A DNA stretch of 46,763 nt from Bacillota bacterium (GTDB lineage Bacteria; Bacillota; Clostridia; Lachnospirales; Lachnospiraceae). The stretch spans positions 1 through 46,763 of the forward strand of contig JAEWPQ010000313.1 of assembly GCA_023460575.1 (NCBI GenBank), read 5' to 3'. The notes under the pieces are model-generated. The model did no database searches and was not told where the DNA came from. It was given only the letters and a program-made list of their open reading frames with translations. The position numbers and the translations under genes are program-made. This document shows, piece after piece, positions 35,033-43,829 of this stretch (positions are counted from its first letter, which is position 1; each line of letters begins with the position of its first letter).

Positions 35033-36113
35033 TTATTTTGATCTCCTTCACTACACACTCTTCTGCTGTCTTTCCTTTTGATACTTTCATCTCTTTTAAT
35101 TTCCTGATCCTTGTAATTTCCCTAACTCCTTTCTTCCCACTGCCTTGATTTTCCTGCAGTCCTTCTTTGCGCTTTTTAGATGCAGACAAACGGCTCATCA
35201 GGCTGGTAATGGAATAAAGAATGGGTGCAAAATCCCCACGGTATGCCTTTTCACAAGTGGATTTAACATCAAAATTCTCACTTCCAATCTCCTTAAACAG
35301 ATATTTTTCATCATCAATAATATGTTTCAGCCGGTCAATCAGCTGATTGACTGAATTAGTGAGAATTCCGATCTCATCCATGGAGCGATAGGATAAATAT
35401 ACGTCAAGATCTCCGTCTGCCATTCTCCTGGTTCCTTCAACAAGATCCTTAACCGGCTTGTCAATTGCAATTATAATGTAAATAACAAGGACGGAAATTA
35501 AAAATCCCACAACACCCACACTGATGACTTTCATCTTCGCCAGACGCATGTATAAATGATCGCCTTCAATGCTGGCTGCCTCTGATCCTTTTCGGTTATA
35601 ATCCACGACCTTTAAAAATCCGTTGCTCGCTTCATCAAACAGCTGTCTGGATTCTCCCATGATAATGTTAGATGCCTCTTCGGAGTTGTTTTTACGGCTG
35701 ACCGAAAGAAGGCGGTCACTGCATTCCAGATAATTATTCCAGTTGTCTTTCGCCTGCGCCATCAGCTGACGGTCCGACTCGTCAGCAATATAAAGCTCGT
35801 ACCGGGAAAAGGACTGGTCTATTTCAGATCTGATAGCCTCCATCTCCTGCTCCAGCCTGGTTTTGTCCTCCCCACTTTTAGTAACCACATGGTTATATTC
35901 CTTAATACGGTAATCCGCTGTCCTGGTATTTAACTCTTCCGCAATAATGATGGCAGGCACCCATGACTGGGAAATCACCGTACTGGCCTCATTGATCTTA
36001 CTTGCCGTTATAACAGATTCCGTACCAATAAATAAAAGTCCCAGGATACTGATGGCTCCCAGTAAAAGCAGCTTTGTTTTTATTTTAATATTCCTGATAG
36101 ATGTCACTTTCAT
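34992..36113 (-). CDS. MCP-like 4-helix-bundle receptor lacking the signalling domain
   Basis: Protein of 373 residues. Membrane helix ~14-34, extracellular four-helix bundle ~35-190 of the 4HB_MCP type, second membrane helix ~193-217, HAMP domain ~218-270 (IAIDKPVKDLVEGTRRMADGDLDVYLSYRSMDEIG), then the segment following HAMP in chemoreceptors. The expected C-terminal methyl-accepting signalling hairpin is absent; instead there is a ~60-residue Lys/Arg-rich tail that overlaps recJ. It may be a truncated chemoreceptor, or a receptor with another output. It overlaps the metallopeptidase gene by 29 bases. Confidence 0.8.
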   Translation of the reverse strand: MKVTSIRNIKIKTKLLLLGAISILGLLFIGTESVITASKINEASTVISQSWVPAIIIAEELNTRTADYRIKEYNHVVTKSGEDKTRLEQEMEAIRSEIDQSFSRYELYIADESDRQLMAQAKDNWNNYLECSDRLLSVSRKNNSEEASNIIMGESRQLFDEASNGFLKVVDYNRKGSEAASIEGDHLYMRLAKMKVISVGVVGFLISVLVIYIIIAIDKPVKDLVEGTRRMADGDLDVYLSYRSMDEIGILTNSVNQLIDRLKHIIDDEKYLFKEIGSENFDVKSTCEKAYRGDFAPILYSITSLMSRLSASKKRKEGLQENQGSGKKGVREITRIRKLKEMKVSKGKTAEECVVKEIKINGGRKVDASDQTS

Positions 36114-36879
36114 ATTCTCTTAATCTCTTCCTCCTGGACCGGTAATCCGGTATTTCTTTTTCAACAATTGACCAGAATGCTTTCGAATGATTCATAAAAA
36201 ACCGGTGAGCAAGTTCATGTACCACCACATAGTCTGCCAGTTCTTCCGGCAGCAGCACAAGTCGCCAGTTAAAGTTTAAATTGCCCTTTCCGCTGCAGCT
36301 CCCCCACCTGGTTGCCTGGTCCCTGATGGCAATCCTTCCATAATCTGTATTCATGATCCGTGACCAAACAGCAGTTTTTTCCTCCAGATACTGCCTGGCC
36401 CGCTTCCTGTACCAACGCTTAATAACTGTTCTGACCGCGCACTCTCCCTCCCATAAATCCTCAGAATTTATGGAACCAGTGAGAATTAAGTGGCCTGGGG
36501 ATTCCTTTATAAGAATTCCCTTTCTCTTAAAATCAGGCAATATACGAAGTGTACGCTTTTCCCCAAAAAGCAGCAGAACACTCCCGTCTGTCCAGGAAAG
36601 CTGCTGCCGGGCCGGCAGGCTCTTCACCTTCTGTACCGCCTCATACACCCAGCTGCTGTTTTTTAATATCAGCTCATGTCCGAAACGGTAAGGTACGGAC
36701 AAAGGAAGCCTAACTATGACTTCACCAGTTTTTGAAATCTGCAGGGCCATGGTTTTCCGGTTGGACTTTACAATCCGGTAACTGCAGAAATTTCCATCTT
36801 CAAAGGGCAGAATTCCAGTGCTCCTTTTATCTTCATTATGTTCCACTTCCATATATCCAATTCCAATCTTTTTCTTCAT
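36085..36879 (-). CDS. YgjP-type M48-like metallopeptidase
   Basis: Protein of 264 residues of the YgjP/DUF45 family. The zinc motif HELAHRFFMNHSKAFW holds HExxH and the later histidine. RDQATRWGSCSGKGNLNFNWRLVLLP before it is the family hallmark. The N-terminal half resembles KSNRKTMALQI and is a substrate or adaptor domain. Cytoplasmic. The ATG at 36879 has no close ribosome site; MEVEH at 36852 is an alternative. A good promoter lies close upstream, giving a leader of only about 17 bases. Confidence 0.85.
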   Translation of the reverse strand: MKKKIGIGYMEVEHNEDKRSTGILPFEDGNFCSYRIVKSNRKTMALQISKTGEVIVRLPLSVPYRFGHELILKNSSWVYEAVQKVKSLPARQQLSWTDGSVLLLFGEKRTLRILPDFKRKGILIKESPGHLILTGSINSEDLWEGECAVRTVIKRWYRKRARQYLEEKTAVWSRIMNTDYGRIAIRDQATRWGSCSGKGNLNFNWRLVLLPEELADYVVVHELAHRFFMNHSKAFWSIVEKEIPDYRSRRKRLREYESDIYQEY

Positions 36880-36902
36880 TTACGTTGAAACCCATACCTT
36901 TA

Positions 36903-36931
36903 ATTATATCGAAAAATAGAAAATGAAACAA
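36903..36931 (-). promoter_or_regulatory. Promoter of the metallopeptidase-receptor-recJ chain
   Basis: On the minus strand, TTGTTT (36931-36926), 17 bases of spacer and a perfect TATAAT (36908-36903). The predicted start lies about 17 bases before the metallopeptidase ATG. From here four overlapping or closely spaced genes can be transcribed. Confidence 0.6.
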
Positions 36932-36990
36932 TAGTAATTTGAAAAAGACGGTCAGCATCTGCTTTCAGTTTCAAGCCCTGGTCCTGTTTT

Positions 36991-37614
36991 TTATTCAGAG
37001 CGTTCCGAAATCTCCCTCAGTCTCCCGAAATCTGAAATAAAATACCCCTTCTCTTTCTTCATAATTCCCTCATCACAGAACTTTTTCATAACAAACAGTA
37101 CATGGCGGTAGCTGACATTCATATATTCAGAGACATCCGTATGGGAAATCCCATACACCCCCTCCTTGTGATGGGTAAGTATAAAAGAGGCAAGCCTTTT
37201 TTCCAGAGAATAATTCAAATATTCACTGAGCCGGAAACTTCTGGCCATCAGCTTGCCGGAGATATAGGATGCAAAATAAAAGGATACCCCGGCATCCTTT
37301 TTGCACAAATCCCTGATCTCTCCTAAATCAAACTCCAGGCAGTAACTATCATCCACCACTCTGTTTTCTTTTGTAAAGTCCTCATTACAAAAAATAGAAA
37401 GCTCGCCCAGCCAGTCCTCTCTTCCCGCAAAATCAAGAATGGAACGGCGGCCGTTTTCATGGTCAATATATATTTTCACCGCACCCTGGCGGATAAAATA
37501 GCATCGGGATATGGACTCCCCTACCTTAAATATATTGCTGCCTTTCAAAAAATGTCTCTCCTGCCCCATTTTTAATAAGCTGCCGGGTATCTCACAAGTT
37601 ACAATTTGTTTCAT
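36991..37614 (-). CDS. Crp/Fnr-family transcriptional regulator (YeiL-like)
   Basis: About 207 residues. Cyclic-nucleotide-binding-type beta-barrel ~20-115 (FIRQGAVKIYIDHENGRRSILDFAGREDWLGELSIF), long dimerisation helix ~115-145, and a winged helix ~150-200 with the recognition region ISHTDVSEYMNVSYRHVLFVMKKF. No N-terminal cysteine cluster of the FNR type is visible. The start at 37614 follows AGAGG; an upstream ATG at 37644 has no ribosome site and would lie in the putative operator. It is divergent from a YczE-like membrane protein gene that it probably controls. Confidence 0.87.
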   Translation of the reverse strand: MKQIVTCEIPGSLLKMGQERHFLKGSNIFKVGESISRCYFIRQGAVKIYIDHENGRRSILDFAGREDWLGELSIFCNEDFTKENRVVDDSYCLEFDLGEIRDLCKKDAGVSFYFASYISGKLMARSFRLSEYLNYSLEKRLASFILTHHKEGVYGISHTDVSEYMNVSYRHVLFVMKKFCDEGIMKKEKGYFISDFGRLREISERSE

Positions 37615-37629
37615 AATTAATTCCTCTGA

Positions 37630-37645
37630 TATGATATTTCTCATA
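37630..37645. promoter_or_regulatory. CRP-geometry palindrome in the divergent regulator gap
   Basis: TATGA (37630-37634), six bases, TCATA (37641-37645): two 5-base half-sites with N6, the same geometry as the CRP site TGTGA-N6-TCACA. It lies 16 bases upstream of the regulator's start. A second, tighter palindrome TATG-N4-CATA is at 37663-37674. It is a plausible auto-regulatory operator for the adjacent Crp/Fnr-type protein. Confidence 0.55.
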
Positions 37646-37691
37646 GTAGGTGATCCAGAATCTATGGTATCATATTACGGAGGTGAACACA

Positions 37692-38330
37692 ATGACGAAG
37701 AAAAACTCACAACTAATTGCTTATTCCATTTTATCCTTTGTGTTTTTTGGATTTGGAATTTCGCTGCAGTTAAAAGCAGCGATCGGCCAGAGTGTCTTAA
37801 ATGCACTGGCAGTTACACTTTCCTTTCTGATTCCGTGGAAGGTGGGTACCATATTAAACATGATCAATACCATTTTCTTTATCAGCTATTTACTTTTCAG
37901 GCGTACCCGATTAAACTATAAGGACATCATTCAGATTATAGCTACCATTGGAAACGGAATTATTATTAACTTTTTTCTTTACCAGGTTCTGTCCGGTTTT
38001 ACAGCTGAAAGCTATCTTTTTCAATTATTGCTTTATATTACAGGTCTGATCATTGCTTCCTTAAGCCTTGGCGCAGTCCTGGCAATTGGAATTATCCGCT
38101 TTCCGCTGGAGAGCCTCTGTCTGACCATCACGGAACTTTTTCACAGGAAATTCACGGCTGTACGCATGAGCTTTGACGTGATATTTCTGGCTGTTACGAT
38201 TGCCCTTACCTTATGGGCGCGTACCCCTTTGCAGATCCGGGAAGGAACCGTAATCAGCGTTCTGCTCCTTTCCCCGCTGTTAGGAATCTGCTATGACTTT
38301 TTTAAGAAGCACTGGAATATGGAGGACTGA
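37692..38330 (+). CDS. YczE/YitT-like multi-pass membrane protein
   Basis: About 212 residues with five or six membrane helices (~8-28, ~45-70, ~75-95, ~105-135, ~155-172, ~180-200). The segments FFGFGISLQLKAAIGQS and a C-terminal LLSPLLGICYDFF fit the YczE/YyaS/YitT family, whose function is not established. The start at 37692 follows GGAGGTG by six bases. It is followed after four bases by the YjjG-like gene, with which it forms a two-gene operon. Confidence 0.78.
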   Translation: MTKKNSQLIAYSILSFVFFGFGISLQLKAAIGQSVLNALAVTLSFLIPWKVGTILNMINTIFFISYLLFRRTRLNYKDIIQIIATIGNGIIINFFLYQVLSGFTAESYLFQLLLYITGLIIASLSLGAVLAIGIIRFPLESLCLTITELFHRKFTAVRMSFDVIFLAVTIALTLWARTPLQIREGTVISVLLLSPLLGICYDFFKKHWNMED

Positions 38331-38334
38331 ATAC

Positions 38335-39006
38335 ATGTATCAAACTTACTTAATTGATATTGACAACACCATTCTCGATTTTGATGCTGCAGAAGAGCGG
38401 AGCTTTCAGAATGTAATAGAATCCTACTGCCTTCCCTTTGAACGCAGCATGCTGGAAGAATATAAAAAGATAAATACAAACCTCTGGAATCTTCTGGAAC
38501 AGGAGAAAATCAGCAGAGAAGAAGTATTTCACACCCGATTCTCCTTATACTTTCAAACCCTGAAAAAAGAGGTCGACGGAATAGATGCAGAATCCCGCTA
38601 CCGAAGCTTTCTTGGCAACAGTCCGGAGCTGATCCCCCATGCAGAAGATACACTGCTGCAGTTAAAAAGCATGGGGAAAAAGCTCTACACCGCTTCCAAC
38701 GGAGTCTACTCCACCCAGATCACACGGCTGAAGCAGGCTGGAATCTACGACCTGTTTGACGGCATGTTTATCTCCGAAAATGTGGGAAGTGAAAAACCTT
38801 CTCTCCATTTTTTTAAACACTGTTTCGATCATATTCCTGATTTTCAGCAGGAAGAAACCCTTATGGTAGGAGACAGTTTAAGTTCCGATATCCAGGGCGC
38901 AGTGAACGCCGGTATTGATTCCTGTCTTTTCATCCGGACAGATTTCTCCGTGGAATCCGCCGCAACTCACACCATCCATGATCTGACACAGCTTTTAAGC
39001 CTGTAG
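38335..39006 (+). CDS. yjjG: YjjG-like HAD-family nucleotidase
   Basis: About 223 residues of the HAD superfamily. Motif I DIDNTILDFD at ~8-17 supplies the nucleophile, motif II TASNG and motif III around SEKPS, motif IV VGDSLSSDIQGA. The cap domain is helical (~20-95). It resembles the YjjG subgroup, which dephosphorylates noncanonical pyrimidine nucleotides. GGAGG is nine bases before the ATG at 38335. Confidence 0.82.
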   Translation: MYQTYLIDIDNTILDFDAAEERSFQNVIESYCLPFERSMLEEYKKINTNLWNLLEQEKISREEVFHTRFSLYFQTLKKEVDGIDAESRYRSFLGNSPELIPHAEDTLLQLKSMGKKLYTASNGVYSTQITRLKQAGIYDLFDGMFISENVGSEKPSLHFFKHCFDHIPDFQQEETLMVGDSLSSDIQGAVNAGIDSCLFIRTDFSVESAATHTIHDLTQLLSL

Positions 39007-39017
39007 CTTTTACAGGC
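38999..39017. terminator. Compact hairpin across the two convergent stop codons
   Basis: GCCTGTA (38999-39005) pairs with TACAGGC (39011-39017) around five bases. The stops of the nucleotidase and of the serine hydrolase genes are three bases apart within it. No strong T-run is present on either side, so termination is likely but weak. Confidence 0.45.
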
Positions 39018-39855
39018 AGAATCTTCCTTCCAGTGCCAGGAACTGATCCAGTACCATCCGGCTTACTCTGGCACCGAACACAGTGGCCGGATGAGCCGGA
39101 TAATACATGGCATCAGAAAATTCCTTATGAAACATGACAATCACATAAGGTCCATATGGGGTAAATACGATACCTCCGTCATTGCGGCAGGCATCCATGC
39201 TCCCGCTTTTTGAGGCGACTGAAATCAGAATTTCATCTGTATTGTCACTGTCCATATAGACCGGAGGAAAATCCTTTGTGATCATGCTGTTGTAATGCTG
39301 CTTTTTTAATATTTCAATCATTGCAGCATCAGACCGGGGACTGATCAGTTCTCCCTTTACCAGTCTTGTAAAAATACTGCCATAATCCTTCGGCGTGCTG
39401 GTTCCCAGTCTCCGGTACCGGTCAAAGTGAAGGGGATTATAAATAACTGTATCTTTGCACCCCAGCTTTTCTATGCAGCGGTTGATGGTATCCAGACCCA
39501 GATAGTCTATCATCATATTAGTGGCAACGTTATCACTGACTATAATCATAAAAACAGCCGCATCCTTTACCCGCAGAACAGCCCCTGGTTCAAGAGATAC
39601 CAGCACACCACTCCCATCCACCACGTGCTCTTTCTTATATTCTACAAAATCCTCCAGGCTTTTGTTTCCTTTTTCAACTTCATCAAACAGACAGGCGAGA
39701 ATAAAAGTTTTTATGGTACTGGCAGTCTCGTATTTTTCATCCTGCCCCAGAGCAATTACATTCCCATGCAAATCATTTAAATAAATTCCCATCTTCCCGT
39801 CGTAGCTCATAATTTCCGCCTGTATTCTTTTTTCTAATGTAAATCTGGAATCCAT
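39010..39855 (-). CDS. Class-A-beta-lactamase-fold serine hydrolase, cytoplasmic
   Basis: Protein of 281 residues with the SxxK motif (Ser46, Lys49 in STIK), SDN (107-109) and KSG (216-218) of the serine beta-lactamase/PBP fold. The omega-loop ExxLN motif that gives class A enzymes their deacylating Glu166 is not seen; that region reads FDRYRRLGTSTPKD. It has no signal peptide. It is therefore more likely a peptidase or amidase than a resistance enzyme. It is last in the peptide-transport operon, 21 bases after the NlpC/P60 gene, with GGGAGG before its ATG. Confidence 0.82.
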   Translation of the reverse strand: MDSRFTLEKRIQAEIMSYDGKMGIYLNDLHGNVIALGQDEKYETASTIKTFILACLFDEVEKGNKSLEDFVEYKKEHVVDGSGVLVSLEPGAVLRVKDAAVFMIIVSDNVATNMMIDYLGLDTINRCIEKLGCKDTVIYNPLHFDRYRRLGTSTPKDYGSIFTRLVKGELISPRSDAAMIEILKKQHYNSMITKDFPPVYMDSDNTDEILISVASKSGSMDACRNDGGIVFTPYGPYVIVMFHKEFSDAMYYPAHPATVFGARVSRMVLDQFLALEGRFCL

Positions 39856-39876
39856 GTCATCCTCCCTTTCATTTCC

Positions 39877-40767
39877 TTAGAATATACTCCCCGAAGCATA
39901 CCAGCTCCTGGCCAGATCCTCCCGGTAATCCGCTGCCTCCGTATTTAAACTGTTAATAACCACTCCGCTGTTGCCGATCTTTCCCGTAGAATGGATATAC
40001 CTTCCATTTCCCATATACATGGCGATATGTCCGGGAAAATACATCAGATCTCCTGGAAGCATTTCTTCCTTTGGAATTTCCCTCACAGGAAATCCTGCCT
40101 GGATCTTCGCATCCCGGAAAATAATGATTCCGCCAAGCAGATAACTCTCTGAAGTCAGTCCGGAACAGTCAATTCCCAGTGACGTTCTTCCTCCCCACCG
40201 GTACTGTGTCCCTAAATACTTTATTGCATTCTCCACAACCGCCTGACGGAATTCCTTTTCATCCACAATTTCTTTCTGAGGAAGCTTTCCTGTCCACAAT
40301 CCGCTCTGGGAATATTCCTTCGGGCGCAGATATTGATTTCTCAAAAACCCTCTCTGTCCGTCAAATAACTCCACCAATGCCCAGCCAGGTTCCATGGATT
40401 CAAACTCCAGGACCTTTATAAGCGCTCCTCTTGGAACACTCATGATTCTTACGCCCTGAACCTTAGGCATGGACATGAGGTCCACGAATACCCCGTCTAT
40501 AACCATCAGGCCTCCCTCTTCCCAGTTAATCAGTTCAGAAAGGCCGGTCAGTTCCACATCCTCTTTTCTTACATATCCCGGATAATGATAGGCTGTCATA
40601 ACTGGATAAAAACCCTGTTCTTCATCCCCCCTGATCCGGAGTCCCATTCCATATATTCCTTCATCTGCAATAGAAGAAACAATTTTCTTTTCCCTGTTCT
40701 CTTTTGTTTCCCTTGGCCGGTCCCATATGGTAATTACCGGCTTTATGATCACTGCAAACTGTTCCAT
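39877..40767 (-). CDS. NlpC/P60 endopeptidase with SH3-like domains (YkfC-like)
   Basis: Protein of 296 residues without a signal peptide. Two SH3-like segments (~1-155) precede an NlpC/P60 domain with catalytic Cys in GGRTSLGIDCSGLTS (~200), His in FPGHIAMYMG (~247) and a third polar His in RYIHSTG. This layout matches YkfC, a cytoplasmic gamma-D-glutamyl-diamino-acid endopeptidase that processes recovered wall peptides. Position after the peptide transporter supports that role. AGGAGG lies five bases upstream of the ATG. Confidence 0.88.
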   Translation of the reverse strand: MEQFAVIIKPVITIWDRPRETKENREKKIVSSIADEGIYGMGLRIRGDEEQGFYPVMTAYHYPGYVRKEDVELTGLSELINWEEGGLMVIDGVFVDLMSMPKVQGVRIMSVPRGALIKVLEFESMEPGWALVELFDGQRGFLRNQYLRPKEYSQSGLWTGKLPQKEIVDEKEFRQAVVENAIKYLGTQYRWGGRTSLGIDCSGLTSESYLLGGIIIFRDAKIQAGFPVREIPKEEMLPGDLMYFPGHIAMYMGNGRYIHSTGKIGNSGVVINSLNTEAADYREDLARSWYASGSIF

Positions 40768-40807
40768 CGCTGCCTCCTTTCATATTTGAGAACCGGACAT
40801 GCAAGCC

Positions 40808-40832
40808 AAAAGCAGCGGACATATCCGCTGCC
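40808..40832 (-). terminator. Intra-operon hairpin after the transporter ATPase
   Basis: On the minus strand, GCAGCGGA-TATG-TCCGCTGC followed by TTTT. An 8-base perfect stem with a short T-run between the second ATPase gene and the NlpC/P60 gene. Probably partial termination, lowering expression of the two enzymes relative to the transporter. Confidence 0.6.
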
Positions 40833-40846
40833 TTTCATCCGTTTCA

Positions 40847-41779
40847 TCAACTCTCATATAGTTTCTTATATTCTTCTGCCTCTTTTTTATTCGCCAGCAC
40901 AAAATGTTCCTTTCTGATTTCCTGCCAGAAAGGCTGGTCTGTCGTATAATCATGAACAGACGGATCATAAACCATCAGTTTCTTATCCCTCTCATGCTTT
41001 GGATCCGGCATGGGAATTGCCGAGAGCAGTGACCTGGTGTAAGGGTGAATGGCATGGGTGATCAGTTCTTCCGTCTCAGCCATCTCCACGATCTCACCTT
41101 TCCGAATCACTGCAATCCGGTCTGTAATAAACCGCATCACCGACAAATCATGGGCAATGAACAAATAAGTGATCTGACGCTCCTTCTGCATTCTGGTAAG
41201 AAGATTAAGAACCTGCGCCCGTACCGACACATCAAGAGCAGAGATTGGTTCATCTGCAATAATAAACTCAGGTTTCATAATCAGAGATCTGGCGATTCCG
41301 ATCCGCTGCCTCTGGCCTCCTGAAAATTCATGCGGAAAGCGGCTGGCAAACTCCGGAAGAAGTCCTACATCAAGAAGCGCCTGGTTCACCCGTTCCTTTC
41401 TCTCCTGCTCAGAAATCCCTTTTTCAATATTCATTAACCCTTCGCTGACAATATAATCCACCTTGGCTCTTTCATTCAGTGATGCCTGGGGATCCTGAAA
41501 AATCATCTGTATTTCCTGAATTACCTTCCGGTCCAGTTCTCCTGAGATATCTCCGTTTATCGTTTGACCCTTATAGAGAATTTCTCCTCCTGAGGCCTTA
41601 ATAATTCTCATGACAGCCCTGCCAATAGTGGTTTTTCCAGATCCGGATTCCCCCACCAGTCCAAAGGTTTCTCCTTTATAAATCTTAAAGTTTACCCCTT
41701 TAACCGCCTTATATTTCTTTTTCCGATCGCCGAAGGCCACTTCTAAATCCTTTACTTCCAATAATACTTCCCGCTCCAT
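40847..41779 (-). CDS. Oligo/dipeptide ABC transporter ATPase (OppF/DppF type)
   Basis: Protein of 310 residues. Walker A GESGSGKTT, Q-loop FQDPQASLNER, signature FSGGQRQR, Walker B FIIADEPISALD, H-loop FIAHDLS, and the C-terminal peptide-transporter extension HPYTRSLLSAIPMPDP. The start ATG overlaps the OppD-type stop by one base (TGATG), so translation is coupled. It works with the OppD-type ATPase as a heterodimer. Confidence 0.94.
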   Translation of the reverse strand: MEREVLLEVKDLEVAFGDRKKKYKAVKGVNFKIYKGETFGLVGESGSGKTTIGRAVMRIIKASGGEILYKGQTINGDISGELDRKVIQEIQMIFQDPQASLNERAKVDYIVSEGLMNIEKGISEQERKERVNQALLDVGLLPEFASRFPHEFSGGQRQRIGIARSLIMKPEFIIADEPISALDVSVRAQVLNLLTRMQKERQITYLFIAHDLSVMRFITDRIAVIRKGEIVEMAETEELITHAIHPYTRSLLSAIPMPDPKHERDKKLMVYDPSVHDYTTDQPFWQEIRKEHFVLANKKEAEEYKKLYES

Positions 41780-42831
41780 CAGAACAGACCTCCCTCTCTG
41801 ATTATTTTTAGTACCTGGGGCGGATCAGCCTTGGGTGCCCTTTCATCAAGCAGCCAGGTTTTCGCCTTATGAGTAGGAGAAACGCTGAAATAAGGCGGAC
41901 TCTTTACAAAATCAATTTTAAGCGCCTGAGGATTTCTGGGAGCAAATGCATCTCCCTTTATATCTGCATAAAGATTAGGCGGTGTCCCGGCTATGGAGAA
42001 TAAATCCTCTCCCTTTATCCCAACCTGGGGCAAAGAAGAAAGAAGCGCCCAGGTATAAGGGTGTCTTGCATCATAAAAGATATCCTCGCTGGTTCCGATC
42101 TCCACAATATCCCCTGCATACATCACAGCAACTCTGTCTGCCGTATTGGCAACCACTCCCAGATCATGGGTAATCAGTATAACAGAAAGCTTGTATTTCA
42201 GCCGCAGTTCCTTAATCAGCTCAAGAATCTGAGCCTGTATGGTCACATCAAGAGCCGTTGTGGGCTCATCACATATGAGAATCTGAGGATTGCAGGCAAT
42301 GGCAATGGCGATTACCACACGCTGGCGCATCCCTCCAGAAAATTCATGGGGATACTGATAAAACCGCTTCTCCGGATCCTGAATACCAACATCGGTCAAA
42401 TACTGAAGTGTTCGCTTTTTAGCCTCAGCCCTGCTTCCTTTCTGATGAAGGAGAACCGCCTCCATAATCTGAGTTCCAATGGTCCTTAACGGATTTAAGC
42501 TGGTCATGGGATCCTGCATAATCATTGCGATTTCATGCCCCCTCAGCTTTAACCAGTCTTTCTCTTTCTTAATCCCCGTTAATTCAACTGCCGCTTTATC
42601 ATCAGAACCGTAGTAAACGGCTTTACCGCCGTTTACACTGCCGTTTTTATCCAAAAGTCCCATAAATGATTTTGTAAAAACCGATTTTCCGCTTCCCGAT
42701 TCCCCCACAATCGCCAGAATCTCCCCTTTATAAAGTTCCAGCGAAATTCCCCGAATGGCATGAAGCCGTTTTCCTCTCAGTTCAAAGGTAATATCTAAAT
42801 CACTTACCTCTAATATCGTCTCACGTTCCAT
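41779..42831 (-). CDS. Oligo/dipeptide ABC transporter ATPase (OppD/DppD type)
   Basis: Protein of 350 residues. Walker A GESGSGKS, Q-loop MQDPMTSLNPLRTIG, signature FSGGMRQR, Walker B ILICDEPTTALD and LITHDLGVVA, then the C-terminal HPYTWALLSSLP extension. In this extension OppD proteins often carry cysteines for an iron-sulfur cluster; none are seen here. It lies 11 bases after the OppC-type gene. Confidence 0.94.
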   Translation of the reverse strand: MERETILEVSDLDITFELRGKRLHAIRGISLELYKGEILAIVGESGSGKSVFTKSFMGLLDKNGSVNGGKAVYYGSDDKAAVELTGIKKEKDWLKLRGHEIAMIMQDPMTSLNPLRTIGTQIMEAVLLHQKGSRAEAKKRTLQYLTDVGIQDPEKRFYQYPHEFSGGMRQRVVIAIAIACNPQILICDEPTTALDVTIQAQILELIKELRLKYKLSVILITHDLGVVANTADRVAVMYAGDIVEIGTSEDIFYDARHPYTWALLSSLPQVGIKGEDLFSIAGTPPNLYADIKGDAFAPRNPQALKIDFVKSPPYFSVSPTHKAKTWLLDERAPKADPPQVLKIIREGGLF

Positions 42832-42842
42832 TGGCAGCCTCC

Positions 42843-43829
42843 TTATATATGATTCTTCGGATCGGCGGCATCAGAAAACGCATTGCCGATAATGTAGAAT
42901 GAAATAGTTACAAATGAAAGAATAATGGTAGGATAAACCAGCTGATAGCGCAAAGCCGGGCTGGTAATGAGCGCTCTTCCTTCATTGATTAAGTTCCCAA
43001 GACTTGGAATATTAACCGGAAGCCCCAGACCAATATAAGTAATAAACACCTCATTGCCAATGGCTGCCGGTATGGTAAGTGCCATACGAAGCATAATGAC
43101 AGAAACCAGATAAGGCAGAAGATTCTTCACGATAATTCTGACCGTCGGTGTTCCAAGGCACCGGCTTGCAACATTATAATCCCTGTCTCTGATAATCAGT
43201 ATCTGGTTGCGGATAAATCTTGCCATCTGAATCCACCCCGTAAGGCACATGGCAAATATAAGCGTCTTCACGCTGGGTTTTAATATGTAAGAGATCAAAA
43301 TCAATATGATGGTATTTGGTATATTATCGATGATATTATAAATTTCAGTCAGAATAAAGTCCGCCTTCCTGACATACCCCCAGATCACCCCAACCGTAAT
43401 GCCGATCACAGCCTCCGCAAGTGCTACGGATAAACCAATAAACAGAGAAGTTCTTGTCCCTGACCAGATACGCGCCCATAAGTCCTGACCGATGGAATTA
43501 GTTCCGAGAATAAACTGTTTTCCAGGCGGAATATTACGAAACTGCATTCCACTGGAATCATTGATGATCAGGTTGGGATCATACTGTCCCGGAATATAAG
43601 GCTGTACAAACGTAAATACCAATAGGACTGCCAACAGCACCAGCAAAGCAAATGCCATGCGGTTTTTAAAAAAAGCATGAAGAGTGCTCTTCCAGTAAGA
43701 ATAATTGCTGAACCCCGTTCTCTCCGTCTCAGCCTCATTGTATCCGCCGAACGTAAACAGCTCCGCTTCTTCCATATTTTCGATTAACTCTGCTTCCTTT
43801 GTATGGCGGTAAGAAAATTGTTTCATCAT
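42843..43829 (-). CDS. Oligo/dipeptide ABC transporter permease (OppC/DppC type)
   Basis: Protein of 328 residues with a cytoplasmic N-terminus (~1-50), helix ~55-78, and five more helices (~120-300). TNSIGQDLWARIWSGTRTSLFIG and the EAA-type loop YNVASRCLGTPTVRIIVKNLLPYL are typical. It pairs with the OppB-type permease, overlapping it by ATGA, to make the peptide channel. The first ~45 residues are acidic and extend beyond the usual start of the domain. Confidence 0.93.
   Translation of the reverse strand: MMKQFSYRHTKEAELIENMEEAELFTFGGYNEAETERTGFSNYSYWKSTLHAFFKNRMAFALLVLLAVLLVFTFVQPYIPGQYDPNLIINDSSGMQFRNIPPGKQFILGTNSIGQDLWARIWSGTRTSLFIGLSVALAEAVIGITVGVIWGYVRKADFILTEIYNIIDNIPNTIILILISYILKPSVKTLIFAMCLTGWIQMARFIRNQILIIRDRDYNVASRCLGTPTVRIIVKNLLPYLVSVIMLRMALTIPAAIGNEVFITYIGLGLPVNIPSLGNLINEGRALITSPALRYQLVYPTIILSFVTISFYIIGNAFSDAADPKNHI

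Noticed and set aside
34992..35200. Frameshift that would restore a chemoreceptor signalling domain
   Set aside because: No MCP hairpin-like sequence was seen in other frames before recJ, so the domain is absent, not shifted.
39010..39855. Beta-lactam resistance gene
   Set aside because: No signal peptide and no ExxLN omega-loop motif, and it sits in a peptide-transport operon.
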